The notes: generated by a model from the sequence alone, not told the origin. 10,608 nucleotides of DNA from Phoronis pallida (GCA_028565715.1 JAOXYC010231570.1:1-10608); one strand, 5' to 3'. Shown: positions 1-8,690, numbered from the stretch's first letter. Numbers and translations: made by a program.

Positions 1-660
1 CAATTCAGTTGAAGTTTTTAATTAAAATGGGAGGTTCCAAACAAAGGGGTTTGCATTGCTATCATCTGTTTGACTTTAACACTGCTAATGTGGGATAAGA
101 TATCAGGGTTCAAACCTCAAAGATGGCTTTTTCTGGATGGAAATTTTGATCTTGTGTTAAATTTTTGAATTGATTTTAATGAAAACTACAGTAATTGTCC
201 AGTTGCACAGATAAAAAAATTCTAATACAGCAATTTTTAAGCAACTGTTTCATCAAAGTTTGTTCCATTGAATGTTCTTTTTTTATTGTTTCTCTATGAC
301 GTTCAAAATTACTAAGAAAAAGAATTGCAATAAAAATATATATAAGACAGTAGATTGCACCATTACGCATTCTTTATTTTGGTCATATTATAACTTATAC
401 TTGTAATGCGAAAGCTTTGAATTTTCTGCGACTGGTGCTTAGATGAATAATTTTTTTTTTAAATTCCATGTATAATGAACCAAGTTTGAGTGAATAATGC
501 AACTTGATACTTAAACCATTTTTTTTAAATTTTACCTCACCGATCATTGCTTGTTTTTTTTGTTTTTTTTAAATTATAGATTTGTCTAGATTCAAATTTA
601 GAACCAAAAAAGCACATTTACAAATGCTCTATATTGCTGGAATTGACACTAGTTTTAAAA
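1..660. other. AT-rich stretch with no recognised gene
   Basis: The stretch has many T and A runs, for example near 449-460 and 553-570, and frequent stops in all frames. A T-rich tract ending in TAG near 578 resembles a splice acceptor. It is followed within a few codons by stops, and no matching donor or conserved peptide is visible. A hydrophobic open frame on the minus strand (176-370) has the composition expected from AT-rich noise. I see no gene here. Confidence 0.6.
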
Positions 661-724
661 AAATTCTTGGGGGTGGGGTTCAACTAAACCTGCCTGCCAC
701 ATCCCAGCCCATGCTACGCATGAC

Positions 725-843
725 CTTGCATGACCCCCATCTCTCTCAGTGGTATCATGGATTTAGATTATGAGAACACTGGCGAGATATAAATCTTGCG
801 TGACCCCCATCACTCTGGTATAAAAGCCTGGTGAGATATAAAT
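725..843 (+). repeat. Diverged tandem duplication, two abutting copies
   Basis: Copy A is 725-794 and copy B is 795-843. Both begin CTTGC(A/G)TGACCCCCATC and both end CTGG(C/T)GAGATATAAAT. Copy B lacks about 21 bp from the middle of copy A, where A has a segment around 757-777. Copy B contains a canonical TATAAAAG at 819-826. The copies abut directly, so this is a local duplication with a later deletion (or insertion in A). It belongs to a GC-richer patch (about 660-960) that stands out from its surroundings and may be part of a dispersed repeat. No protein is recognisable on either strand. Confidence 0.7.
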
Positions 844-849
844 ATTTAG

Positions 850-947
850 GCCAAAAATGTTTGGGCCTCAAACAATCAATTTGGGCCAGTAACTGCAATT
901 TTTTACTTGCCCAAAAAAAAATTTTCGGGCCAGCCTGCGGCTGGCCC
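850..947. repeat. GGGCC-rich patch with strong hairpin
   Basis: Bases 927-935 (GGGCCAGCC) and 939-947 (GGCTGGCCC) are perfect complements separated by 3 nt. This gives a 9 bp GC-rich stem. Just upstream, TTTGGGCC occurs at 861 and again at 881, a 20 nt spacing. The stretch 850-868 forms a weaker fold (GGCCAAA against TTTGGGCC). The motif density against AT-rich flanks suggests an old repeat or mobile-element end, but neither terminal repeats nor a target-site duplication could be defined. Confidence 0.55.
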
Positions 948-959
948 CCATTTCAAGCA

Positions 960-1928
960 CTGCATTGGTCATGCAAATAAAAGATATTTGTCAAAAAAAA
1001 TACAAAATGTTTTAGAAAATAACGGTATTTTTCCCTTTAGGTACTGGGTGAACTTGAATTTTGAATAGATTCTCAGTGCAAATCAAGCTGTGAATGTGGT
1101 TTTCATTCAGCCAAAACAAGTTGGTCATGATATTTAATATGTTTTATTAAGCCCGTGGCTGACACTAAACCATGCTGTGGTTTTATTTTTACACACAGTC
1201 AAATTGCTTTGTGGCTTCTGGGACAAATGTGGTTAGCAAGTACACTTTTTTTCTTAAGGTCCAGGCACACTCAAATTTCGATTCAATAGGATTTGTCGAC
1301 TGGGTTCCCAGAAAAGATTGGATAGAAGGGTTCTAAAATTTTACTTCACTTTTTTTTGTTGAGGATTTTTTTAGGCTTTGTTCAATGGTGAACGTGATTC
1401 CTAGTTCCATAACCTTGTGGAAATTGAAGGTGAAACGTGCAGTTACATAAAATAAATACGTTAATTAAATTACAAGTGCTAACAAATTAACGGTTTCGAA
1501 ACTGAATTTTATTAAAATAAAGGTTGTTGTTTTGCTAGTCGTAAAAGGCTTTGAAAACCTTTATTCTCAGCAAACCATCCCCACTGATTTAATCTCTTGA
1601 GCGGGTTTGATAAAAACTAATTTATTATTTCACTTACTGAGCACTGACTATAATGTTTGAAGCAATCTTATTCAAAATATCAGCAAATGAGAAAAATTGA
1701 TTATTTGAGCTGTGAAATGCCATGTATCACAGGTTATCATTATTTCAAGTGGATTGCAAATCATAGGTCATTGCTCTTAAAATCATAAGTGATAACATAT
1801 TCTCCACCAAGACAGTGAAAGAAAATATTTTTTACCTTTACTGCAAACTTACACAGATAATTCCTTCAAACAGGACTCACAGAGACAATAACACGCATGT
1901 AAGTCACGAACAACATGATAACGAGGTG
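960..1928. other. Non-coding stretch, nothing recognised
   Basis: This is ordinary AT-rich sequence with stops in every frame. It has no open frame of note, tandem array or RNA gene. A GTAAGT near 1900 has no convincing upstream acceptor and open exon. Confidence 0.6.
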
Positions 1929-1935
1929 CATGCTT

Positions 1936-2189
1936 AGGGCTTGGTAACAATGAGCACACGGACCACGAAACCGGGCACACGGTTCTCAAACCGAGTCAAC
2001 GGCCCAAGAACAGGCACGTGGACCCAAATGCCGAGTACACAGACCCTAAATACCGGGTACACAGACACAGTACCAGGCCCACTCACTGACACTCCGGAAC
2101 TCTGTCTGTGTGCCTGTTTTGGTTTGTGTACCCGTAATTTAAGTCCGTGCCCGGTTTGGTGGCCCGTGTCCTTGTTGTTACCGAGGCCT
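1936..2189. repeat. Inverted degenerate 21 bp minisatellite (long foldback)
   Basis: Two processes are visible. First, 1955-2098 can be cut into about seven degenerate units of 19-22 bp (starting near 1955, 1976, 1996, 2015, 2036, 2058, 2078), with a consensus close to YACACRGACCCAAAYACCGG. Second, about 2099-2171 contains roughly four units of the same type in the opposite orientation. As a result the outer arms 1936-1978 and 2147-2189 are inverted repeats matching at 36 of 43 positions. Further pairing is possible inside, for example ACAGGCAC at 2010-2017 against GTGCCTGT at 2110-2117. A transcript of either strand would fold into a long imperfect hairpin. An 88-codon open frame lying over this array (TTG at 1941) is best explained by the repeat composition. 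Confidence 0.75.
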
Positions 2190-2216
2190 GATGTTTCAAC
2201 CCCTTAATCAGGGCTT

Positions 2217-2395
2217 GTTTTCGGCGGATTTCCGCCTTTTCTACTCATTCTTTCCGCGTTTTTTTTTTTATTTCCGCCGAAAAACTGCGGAATCACTGTT
2301 CGTATTGATCAGCGATAAAAATGTGTTTTTAAACCGGAAGTTATTGATTGCTCTTTGGTTTCGGAGGTTGGAAAGAGAGTCAACCTAAAACAAAG
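2217..2395 (+). promoter_or_regulatory. Probable TATA-less promoter with ETS and TTTCCGC motifs
   Basis: The stretch is richer in CpG than its surroundings. It contains three TTTCCGC motifs on the plus strand (2229, 2251 and 2271) and one on the minus strand (within 2218-2228). A consensus ETS-type site, CCGGAAGT, lies at 2334-2341. The motif AAGATGGCGAC at 2393-2403 has the form of the YY1-type element that in animal housekeeping promoters often overlaps the start codon. No TATA box lies at a suitable distance. Together these resemble a broad housekeeping promoter firing to the right. The assignment is an inference from motifs. ETS and YY1 identities come from known consensus sequences and binding is not shown. 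Confidence 0.45.
2218..2283. repeat. 11 bp inverted repeat in the promoter
   Basis: TTTTCGGCGGA at 2218-2228 is perfectly complementary to TCCGCCGAAAA at 2273-2283, with 44 nt between the arms. The left arm also pairs locally with its neighbour, because GGCGGA is followed by TT and TCCGCC. The arms carry the TTTCCGC-type motif in both orientations, so the symmetry may reflect clustered factor sites. Confidence 0.6.
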
Positions 2396-2473
2396 ATGGC
2401 GACGGATCACGTTTCGAGTGAATTTTACCACGAAAAACTGGTTTCGGAGCAATTACGGAGCTCAATGGGTTGA
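2396..2473 (+). CDS. Possible first coding exon of an unidentified gene
   Basis: The ATG at 2396 has a good animal start context (A at -3 in AAAG, G at +4) and opens a frame of 25 codons beginning MATDHVSSEF and ending in TGA at 2471. The peptide is polar and protein-like, unlike the hydrophobic noise frames elsewhere. It sits directly behind the motif-rich promoter-like stretch. If real, the exon must be spliced before the TGA. Candidate donors are CGA/GTGAAT near 2417 and TGG/GTTGAA at 2469, both imperfect. I do not recognise the protein, and no following exon can be joined with confidence. Alternatives are a short upstream ORF in a 5' UTR or a chance ATG inside a YY1-type promoter motif. 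Confidence 0.3.
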   Translation: MATDHVSSEFYHEKLVSEQLRSSMG

Positions 2474-2540
2474 AATTTGAAAGAAAGCGTTATAATTGAC
2501 GCTCGAAGGGACTGTAGGACAACTTTCGGTGCGCGTCAGG

Positions 2541-2560
2541 TTTTTTTTTTTTTTTTTTTT
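2541..2560 (+). repeat. T20 homopolymer
   Basis: A run of 20 T follows directly on a CAGG, with further T-rich sequence to about 2578. It could be slippage-prone simple sequence or the reverse-oriented tail of a retroposed copy, but no retroposon body is recognisable to its right and no target duplication was found. Confidence 0.85.
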
Positions 2561-2579
2561 GTTTCCTCTTTTTTTTGTC

Positions 2580-3590
2580 ATGAGTTGTTACAAGCCCTGC
2601 TTAATGTTTGTAGTTACCTGGACCACATTTGATCACATATTTTTTGAGGCACACATCGAGTATAGTTTTTCTTTCTGGATTTAGTCTTTCATTGGCAGCT
2701 TATTGGCCCGTTCACATTTAGTTCTAAACAATGACCTTCAAAGCTTTTGAGGGAATGGAATATTGAGTGATTTGCTCAAGATTTGTTAAATTCTGAATAT
2801 ATTTCAATTTTCTTAAGATTGGACGTGATGTTTGCAATGGTCTTTTTCTCCGTAGCTTGTATTTATTTGTTCAAAACTTTTTTGATGTGTTCAAATGTTT
2901 TTATAACGTCTGCATTTGTTTGCTTTCTTGACAGTCTTTGGATTGTATTCCAATATTGGATGGCATGACTAAAATCTAAAACTGACAAAAGATGTCAACT
3001 CCGTAAGAATGATTGTTTCTGCGATTTGTTTCAGAAATTCTGAAATTGATTTCAGATTCGAGAAAAGCATTTCTTCAGGTCTAAAGATAGTTAATATCAA
3101 GTTGCTCTCGAGAGACACCTTGGGCCGATTAGCGGCATTGGTTTTAATGCACATGATTTGTTCTGTATTAATTAGCATACCCTTGAGGCTTGGCAGGGGG
3201 TAGGTTAGATTACCTCTACGCTAATTTAGCAGTTTTCACCATCAAAATAACTGCATTTTATTAACGTTAGTTTTATCTGATCTGCGCTAAAAAAAATTGT
3301 TGGCAGATAATAATTTTATAATACAAGTGTGTTTTGGTTTGGGATTTTTTCATTTACCTGAGCTATCAAGGCAGTCCGCTTTTTAATTCGCCTTTTATAA
3401 AAAAACATTATTACTCCATAACATATTTTCATATTGAACCCTCTTTATTTGGATAGAAGCCATGCAAGAACTTTGATGGTAAGTTGATTTGTTCTATTTT
3501 AGAAATATTGTTGAGCATGGTTTTTTTTGATGCTGGATGTTTTTACATTTAGCTGACGTGTGTAAATTCGGATCATCCACATCATCCTTA
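2580..3590. other. Non-coding stretch, probable intron or intergenic
   Basis: The stretch is T-rich, with hydrophobic noise frames (for example 2783-2968). A good acceptor-like tract ends in CAG at about 2930 and is followed by only 14 open codons in its best frame. A 22 nt segment 3457-3478, between TAG and a strong GTAAGT donor, could be a microexon but is unsupported. A 17 bp palindrome lies at 3029-3045, with TTTCAGAA arms around a central A. Confidence 0.5.
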
Positions 3591-3617
3591 CTCCCCCTCA
3601 TACCCTTTTAACATTGA

Positions 3618-3848
3618 CCTCTCACTGACCGTAAAAGTTTGGCAGTGTTCCTCTACCCGGCTTTTGACATTGAACTGTCGGTGTTTGAAGAGGTTTGGCA
3701 ACGTTTACCTCAACGATTGACTGAGCATGCGAACGTAAATATTACATGGGATATCTTGCACAGGTATTTCAAGATGTGTATCACCTGTCTGTTAACAGAT
3801 GAAGAGCATGTAGTCTCATCTTGCCCGTCAATTGGATCTCACATGTGA
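3618..3848 (+). CDS. Weak exon candidate, unrecognised
   Basis: A frame of 76 codons is open between stops at 3615 and 3846. In contrast to other open stretches here its translation is mixed and polar, with an amphipathic segment around FEEVWQRLPQRLTEH. A plausible exon inside it would follow a C/T-rich tract and the AG at 3643-3644, and end at CAG/GTATTT (3763/3764). Against this, the only start is a TTG at 3639, the length is possible by chance, and the front part overlaps a diverged 56 bp-offset duplication that is not a multiple of three. No family is recognised. Confidence 0.17.
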   Translation, partial: PLTDRKSLAVFLYPAFDIELSVFEEVWQRLPQRLTEHANVNITWDILHRYFKMCITCLLTDEEHVVSSCPSIGSHM

Positions 3849-3918
3849 GGTATTAAAACCCACACAGGTTATTGTACCGATATAAGCCAGATGGTGATGA
3901 TTGGTTGGAGGAATATCC

Positions 3919-3928
3919 ATTGGCCAAT
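3919..3928. promoter_or_regulatory. ATTGGCCAAT palindrome (double CCAAT motif)
   Basis: This perfect 10 bp palindrome presents CCAAT on both strands, and a further ATTGG lies at 3900-3904. CCAAT is the NF-Y core. No start site or exon can be tied to it, so a regulatory role is only a possibility. Confidence 0.25.
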
Positions 3929-3929
3929 C

Positions 3930-4530
3930 AGGAGATGAGTTTGTGCTACGTGGTTCTATGGATGGGTTTGGTCAATTTTCCGGTTCCTTCTGGTATTTGG
4001 GGTTTGTGATTATGTCAGCATGACTGATTAATGCCACTATTTTTATTCTTGGACAAATAAATTCGTAGACACCTTTGCTGTCCATCACGATGAACAATGT
4101 AAATGTAAATATGGAAATCCACTATTTATGTTTTTGAAACTTAAAACTTTAAGCTAGCAGTGAAGATTTTCTGAATTTATTTAAAATTTCTAAGAAACAG
4201 AATCTATTGAAGGGTTAAAAAGTAATTTTCTTTTCTATCTTAGTATACTCTGTTGGTAATTCAAGTATTGATTTTGTTTCTGATGCCAAAACAATTCGAT
4301 AAAGAAAGGTTTCCAGTTCCAGAATCTGATCATTTTGGCTTGGGTATGAATTCTCTGAGGTCCAATAATCTTTGTATGTGCGTGATTTGGCTCACCTTGC
4401 CGCAATCTAATTAACACATGCTGACCTTGGTGTATAATTTATAATTAGCTTAACTCGTTAGTGGTTTATCATATGCATTCTTAATTTAAGGATTGCATCC
4501 GCTAGTTGAACCGAAAGCCATGACATCATT
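3930..4530. other. Non-coding stretch with one weak open frame
   Basis: The stretch is AT-rich without recognised genes. Bases 4244-4414 stay open for 57 codons after a T/C-rich tract ending TTAG, and the opposite strand is also open here. It is discussed as a low-confidence finding. Confidence 0.5.
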
Positions 4531-4538
4531 TGGAATAT

Positions 4539-4679
4539 TCCCAAATTGAATGATTTGGGAGTCAGCACCATAATGATATTGGGTATTTTAAAGCGCTTTG
4601 AGTTTCTGAATATTCTGAATCAAGAAAAGAAAGCGCTGTATAAGAACTGGGTATTATTAAGTTAAAATAGTTTTAACTT
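4539..4679. repeat. Cluster of three hairpins
   Basis: Three inverted repeats follow one another. Bases 4539-4546 pair with 4553-4560 (TCCCAAAT/ATTTGGGA, loop 6). Bases 4592-4599 pair with 4630-4637 (AGCGCTTT/AAAGCGCT) with additional inner pairing of TTTCT with AGAAA. Bases 4659-4667 pair with 4671-4679 (AAGTTAAAA/TTTTAACTT, loop 3). The middle hairpin is the longest, about 46 nt in all. AT-rich DNA makes such palindromes fairly common, but the spacing is dense and the GC-containing middle stem is less easily explained by composition. Confidence 0.5.
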
Positions 4680-5470
4680 CATTTTTGGGAGAGATATTAG
4701 ACGTAAATGTGCTTATTTTGTTTTCTTTGTGGTTCTTTTTGAAAAGGACACCCAAGATCAGCCATGCTATTGCACTAACTGTATTTATTAATGAAAAAAC
4801 GGGTTTTGTCTGATCATTTTTTGAACTTCATGATACAAAAGAAAACTCTTTGATTTTGATGTACAAATTGCCAATTTTTCAGGTTTTTTCATAAGAATCT
4901 TTTTGCATCTCTGAAAACATTTGCAGTATTTCTTATTCGTATCTGATCAACTGTTTTTGATTTTTCCAGCATTGCCACAGTATCTTGTTTTCTCTGGAAT
5001 AAGTCAAATACCTAATTACCCAATTTAAAGGTCTAAAAACAGTAACAAATTTGTGGTAAATGGAAAACATTTGAAGGTCTTTGTGGTGGTGTTTTTCAGG
5101 GCTAAAGCATTTATGGAATCTAAATATCACCTGGGTCTCTGCCGTTGACATGCATGTGTGTTTTTCGATTTGTTGTTTATAGACAGTTTGTTTCAAAAAC
5201 AAGCAAATCTTTCTATTATTATCTAGTTTAGGTTAATGAATGGTAATTAGTGTGTGGGTGTTAATGACGTCTACAAATAAACGTGCGTCTGTGTTTGGTG
5301 TAAAAAATAAAATGGTTGAAGGATACATAATAAGGGAATTGCAGTTCTGCCATATTTGATTGGACAGAGCTTTTCAAAAATAAAACTCAAAACAAACAGG
5401 AGACTTGCGCTTTTCATTTGCCACAGTTCACATAAATGCATTGATTATTATTTAAATTCAGGTTGTAAAC
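4680..5470. other. Non-coding stretch, nothing recognised
   Basis: The stretch is AT-rich with stops in all frames. T-rich tracts ending in CAG at about 4881 and 5099 resemble splice acceptors, but neither is followed by a convincing open exon with a donor. An 89-codon minus-strand frame (4933-5202) has no recognisable motif. Only an isolated TGACGTC motif (near 5265) is of possible regulatory type. Confidence 0.5.
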
Positions 5471-5477
5471 TTGTAAC

Positions 5478-5504
5478 ATGTAGAAAGTCAATTGTTTTCT
5501 ACAT
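5478..5504. repeat. 9 bp perfect hairpin
   Basis: ATGTAGAAA (5478-5486) and TTTCTACAT (5496-5504) are perfect complements around a 9 nt loop that itself contains CAATTG. It is a short stand-alone structure with no gene attached. Confidence 0.6.
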
Positions 5505-6740
5505 CTGTCCTCAATGTAAAGTTGTTTATATATAGCAGAACTGCCAATCCTCTATGGTGACGGGCTAATTGAGCATGAGCCAAACATGCATTTTTGAGGA
5601 ACAAAAAAATTTCGACACATTTCCATAGATCATGCGTTTGCAAATAACAGGCCCTCGATTCTATATTTTCCTATTTAGAGAGCCTAAGAAGTTCACAAAT
5701 ATCTTGATATACATAAATTATCTGTTTCTTCTATCTGATTTACGCTGCATTTTGTTGTACTTGAGCATGTAATTTTTAAGTGCGCAGAAATGAGCACAAC
5801 GAAGTAGATGAATGAAATGTAGATCAGAAACTAATTGTAATTCCCATGTTCTTGATCTACGTCAAATACAGATTTGTTATCGATTTCTCATCAATTATAT
5901 CTATTCTTCATGGGAATCACAGACCAGCCTGCATCGGATGTTGTAGTCGAGACGAATTACCATATGTTAGACATACTATTGACATGGATTGGGTCAGAGT
6001 TAATGGATTGTTGAGTGTAGTTGGCCTGCTTTGAATATTAGTTCAGCTGTTTTCCAAATCTGAATTATGATTTAGTTGTCTGTTGAAATGCAGGTATTGA
6101 TGAAATATATTTAGAATATTAGGTTTTCAAAAATGTTCAAAAGTGCATGTATGCATAATGTTAAAGAGAAATATGTCTAATGCATATCAAAACAACTATT
6201 TGCGGTTAGGTTTTTCACTTAACAATTGAATACAAAAATGTGAATTGTGAAGTTGCTACAGATCATAAAATGCCCTTGACCCGAGTTTGGAGCACACCTT
6301 TCAATCGATGTTGCCCCATCTCTCCATTCTTGTGAAATGACTTAAATTTCAAAAGCAATAGCAGCCCGGACTATCTGGACATAGCTCTATTTGCAAACAT
6401 GAAAGACGCCTAGAAAACTAAATCTTCTTTTCTATGGTCATTATTTATCAAAGCCTGTTTTGACAAAAGGTTTAGTGAAAGAAGTATGGTTTTCAGACGT
6501 TCAGGTGCAAGAATCCTTTGAACGAGAATCTGAATTGTTCAAATAATAATGTTTGAGGCCCAGATCTGGTGGTCTACGTGATAAGAGTGAAGTTTATCTC
6601 GGTTCTAGACTGGATGGGGGCTCTATTGATTTTTATTGTACAATACTTGCAAACAATACAGGTGTTTTTAATACGTAAGTCAATGGACTCATACAGGTTC
6701 CTTATTTTACACTTTATATCTAGATACAAGTGTAATATAG
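5505..6740. other. Non-coding stretch, nothing recognised
   Basis: This is AT-rich sequence. The open frames at 5846-6034 and 6569-6772 are short, start without context and show no family motifs. The second is hydrophobic in the way T-rich noise usually is. Confidence 0.5.
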
Positions 6741-6752
6741 TCATTCTAATCA

Positions 6753-6792
6753 GCAGTGAGTCAGCCTCGTGAGCAGTGGGTCAGCCTCATGA
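6753..6792 (+). repeat. 20 bp tandem duplication
   Basis: GCAGTGAGTCAGCCTCGTGA (6753-6772) is followed directly by a copy differing at two positions (6773-6792). A decayed third start (GCCACTGATTCA) follows it. The unit is GC-richer than the surroundings. Confidence 0.75.
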
Positions 6793-6855
6793 GCCACTGA
6801 TTCAACTTTTTTATCACGTCCCACAAAACACTAAAACCTAATTTGTGTTGAAAAT

Positions 6856-6870
6856 AAAAAAAAAAAAAAA
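6856..6870 (+). repeat. A15 homopolymer
   Basis: A run of 15 A is preceded by AAAAT, about 60 bp after the 20 bp duplication at 6753-6792. It could be a retroposon tail, but no SINE or LINE body, internal promoter boxes or flanking duplication could be identified. Confidence 0.8.
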
Positions 6871-6901
6871 TATTTGTTTAAATTGGGATGCATTGAATAT
6901 A

Positions 6902-6919
6902 GAAAACAATGTTGTTTTC
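6902..6919. repeat. Short palindrome
   Basis: GAAAACAA and TTGTTTTC are perfect complements separated by 2 nt. It is a minor structure in AT-rich sequence. Confidence 0.55.
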
Positions 6920-7570
6920 AATTTTCCCCACATCTGCTTGTGGTTTTGAATATATTAAATGAAATAACTGAATTTGCGCAGCAGGAACAAGCACATTAAA
7001 GTCTTGTTTTTAATGAGCTCCACCCTATTTTTAGCACTATATAAATTTTTAAACTAGAACCTAGTTCCAATAACACCATTTTTGAGCGTTCCCAAAAGCA
7101 GATTCTCAAAATTAAATCTTCAGATTATTATCTCTTTCCCTTCATCATATTTTTTCAATCATGATTTTTGTAACTAAATTGAGACTAGGCGTATCATTTT
7201 GTAACAGTTTAGTATGTGTTCTTAGTTTGTTGATGTGTTGCTATGTCACTTTACACTTGTTGTGCAAAGTAACACCAGTGCAGTCTGTAATGAATGAAAA
7301 GTATAGATTTTGTTTCATAGTCTGAATTTTATTTTTGTTAACACCTATCACGTCCTGAAACTGAACCCAAATTTAATATGAATGTTTCACTGATAACGGA
7401 TCATTGACATGACAAACGTTTACCTTTACGAATAGTCACGCTAACAATTATTTGCAAGGGATATCAAAAATTGTACCTTGATCCCTGGTGAGGTAAACTA
7501 TGTCTAGTGTTCACGCACTGCTTTATGGGTTCCGAATTTTTAGCTGGGCTTGCAATCTGTGGCGTGATAT
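6920..7570. other. Non-coding stretch, nothing recognised
   Basis: The stretch is AT-rich with stops in every frame. No repeats, RNA gene or paired splice signals were found. Confidence 0.55.
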
Positions 7571-7574
7571 TTAG

Positions 7575-7598
7575 ATTGTTATTGTTATTGTTATTGTC
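7575..7598 (+). repeat. (ATTGTT)4 microsatellite
   Basis: There are four consecutive 6 bp units, with the last one differing at its final base. Confidence 0.9.
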
Positions 7599-7599
7599 A

Positions 7600-8690
7600 A
7601 ATTAGAACCAGATTTGATATGGACCGTGCTGGGTTGGAAATCAAATTTTGTGTGAGTGTCCATAATTATGGATGGTAAATTATTTGGTGGCAATATTTTT
7701 TTCATTAACTTTTCTGTATTTTGTGCTTCAATTGATAATGACTGAAGGCTGGCTGACAACAAATTTGAAAATAATTTGTCTGGAATTAACTTTTTGCGTG
7801 ATAAATTGTTTTTGAAAAAAATGTTAATGTAAATTTAGAACCTAGTTAAAGGCTGTACGTATGTTGTTGTTTTTTGAAAAGAAGACTTTTTAGAGATAAT
7901 CTCTTTGACAAACAGTTTTGTTTTTAAACAAACCCTCATTGTTATTCAGTATGCACAATGTTTAATCCGTTTAATCGGCTGGTGATATTGTTTTGTTGTC
8001 TGACCCTTTAGTCTTACATAATACTCACCTACTCAATTTGGGTCAATTTGTTCCAATAATATTGACCAATGGCTATTCTGAGATTTGCTCCGGTCATTCC
8101 CAGTTGAATGAACTTTTTGCTGAGGCCGATTGACACAAGTGTGCCATTTATAATATGTTTTTGATGTCGAACCATTCTGGTCTTGAGGTGTTTTTCTGAC
8201 TGAAAGCAATTTGCTTTCATGGTACAATTGACATTGAGTCATTGCGAGAGAATCCTTGAAAAACATAGGTGGATGCAGGAATATTAGTAAGGGTTAAAAT
8301 AGTACTGTAGTGACTTTGTATGTTATTTTGCAAGCACTATAAATATGTTTTTGGTGTTGAGCTGTTTTACTGGACATAAATAAGTAGAGAAAATTTTTTG
8401 AAACATACAGTATAATTGTTCAACAGTGTAAACAGGTGCTTTTAACAGCAGGAATCCACTGACAAGAAATGGTATTATAAACCTCCTGTTATAAAAATCA
8501 TTTATGTTTATCTGATCATTGTGTATGGAATTGATCAGTTTTATTTCCTTGTCCAGAGGAGAAAATCTGTTTGACTGCGCACTTATGAAAGGGAAACGTA
8601 CACCTTGCAGATATGAATTCTACATTGCAGGTGGATATTTGAACTAAAAGGCTTAAAAGCAGGTCAAATATTCCAATCATTTTAATGAAT
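7600..8690. other. Non-coding stretch with small palindromes
   Basis: No gene is recognised. Bases 8201-8219 form a palindrome (TGAAAGCAA arms around a central T). Bases 8512-8518 and 8532-8538 are a 7 bp inverted pair (CTGATCA/TGATCAG). Two overlapping minus-strand frames (8029-8220 and 8033-8266) are open but show no family features. Confidence 0.5.

Noticed and set aside
100-120. GGTTCAAACC resembling a tRNA B box
   Set aside because: No A box at the right distance and no cloverleaf could be drawn from the flanking bases.
1941-2207. 88-codon open frame on the plus strand
   Set aside because: It lies over the degenerate 21 bp array, starts at a TTG, and its Thr/Pro-rich composition follows from the repeat unit. 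No protein family is visible.
2783-2968. Membrane-protein-like open frame rich in Phe, Leu and Ile
   Set aside because: T-rich DNA yields such hydrophobic translations by chance. There is no supporting start context or family motif.
2910-2999. Acceptor-like tract followed by a possible exon ending at GTAAGA
   Set aside because: The best frame stays open for only 14 codons after the CAG, so it is not an internal coding exon.
3029-3045. Palindrome resembling a heat-shock or STAT element
   Set aside because: The spacing between the TTC and GAA blocks does not fit either consensus.
3457-3478. 22 nt microexon between TAG and GTAAGT
   Set aside because: The donor is strong, but joining it to the candidate first exon at 2468 puts a stop in frame, and nothing else supports it.
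4933-5202. 89-codon minus-strand frame
   Set aside because: It is the longest open frame but has no recognisable domain, and lengths like this arise by chance over many kilobases of six-frame sequence.
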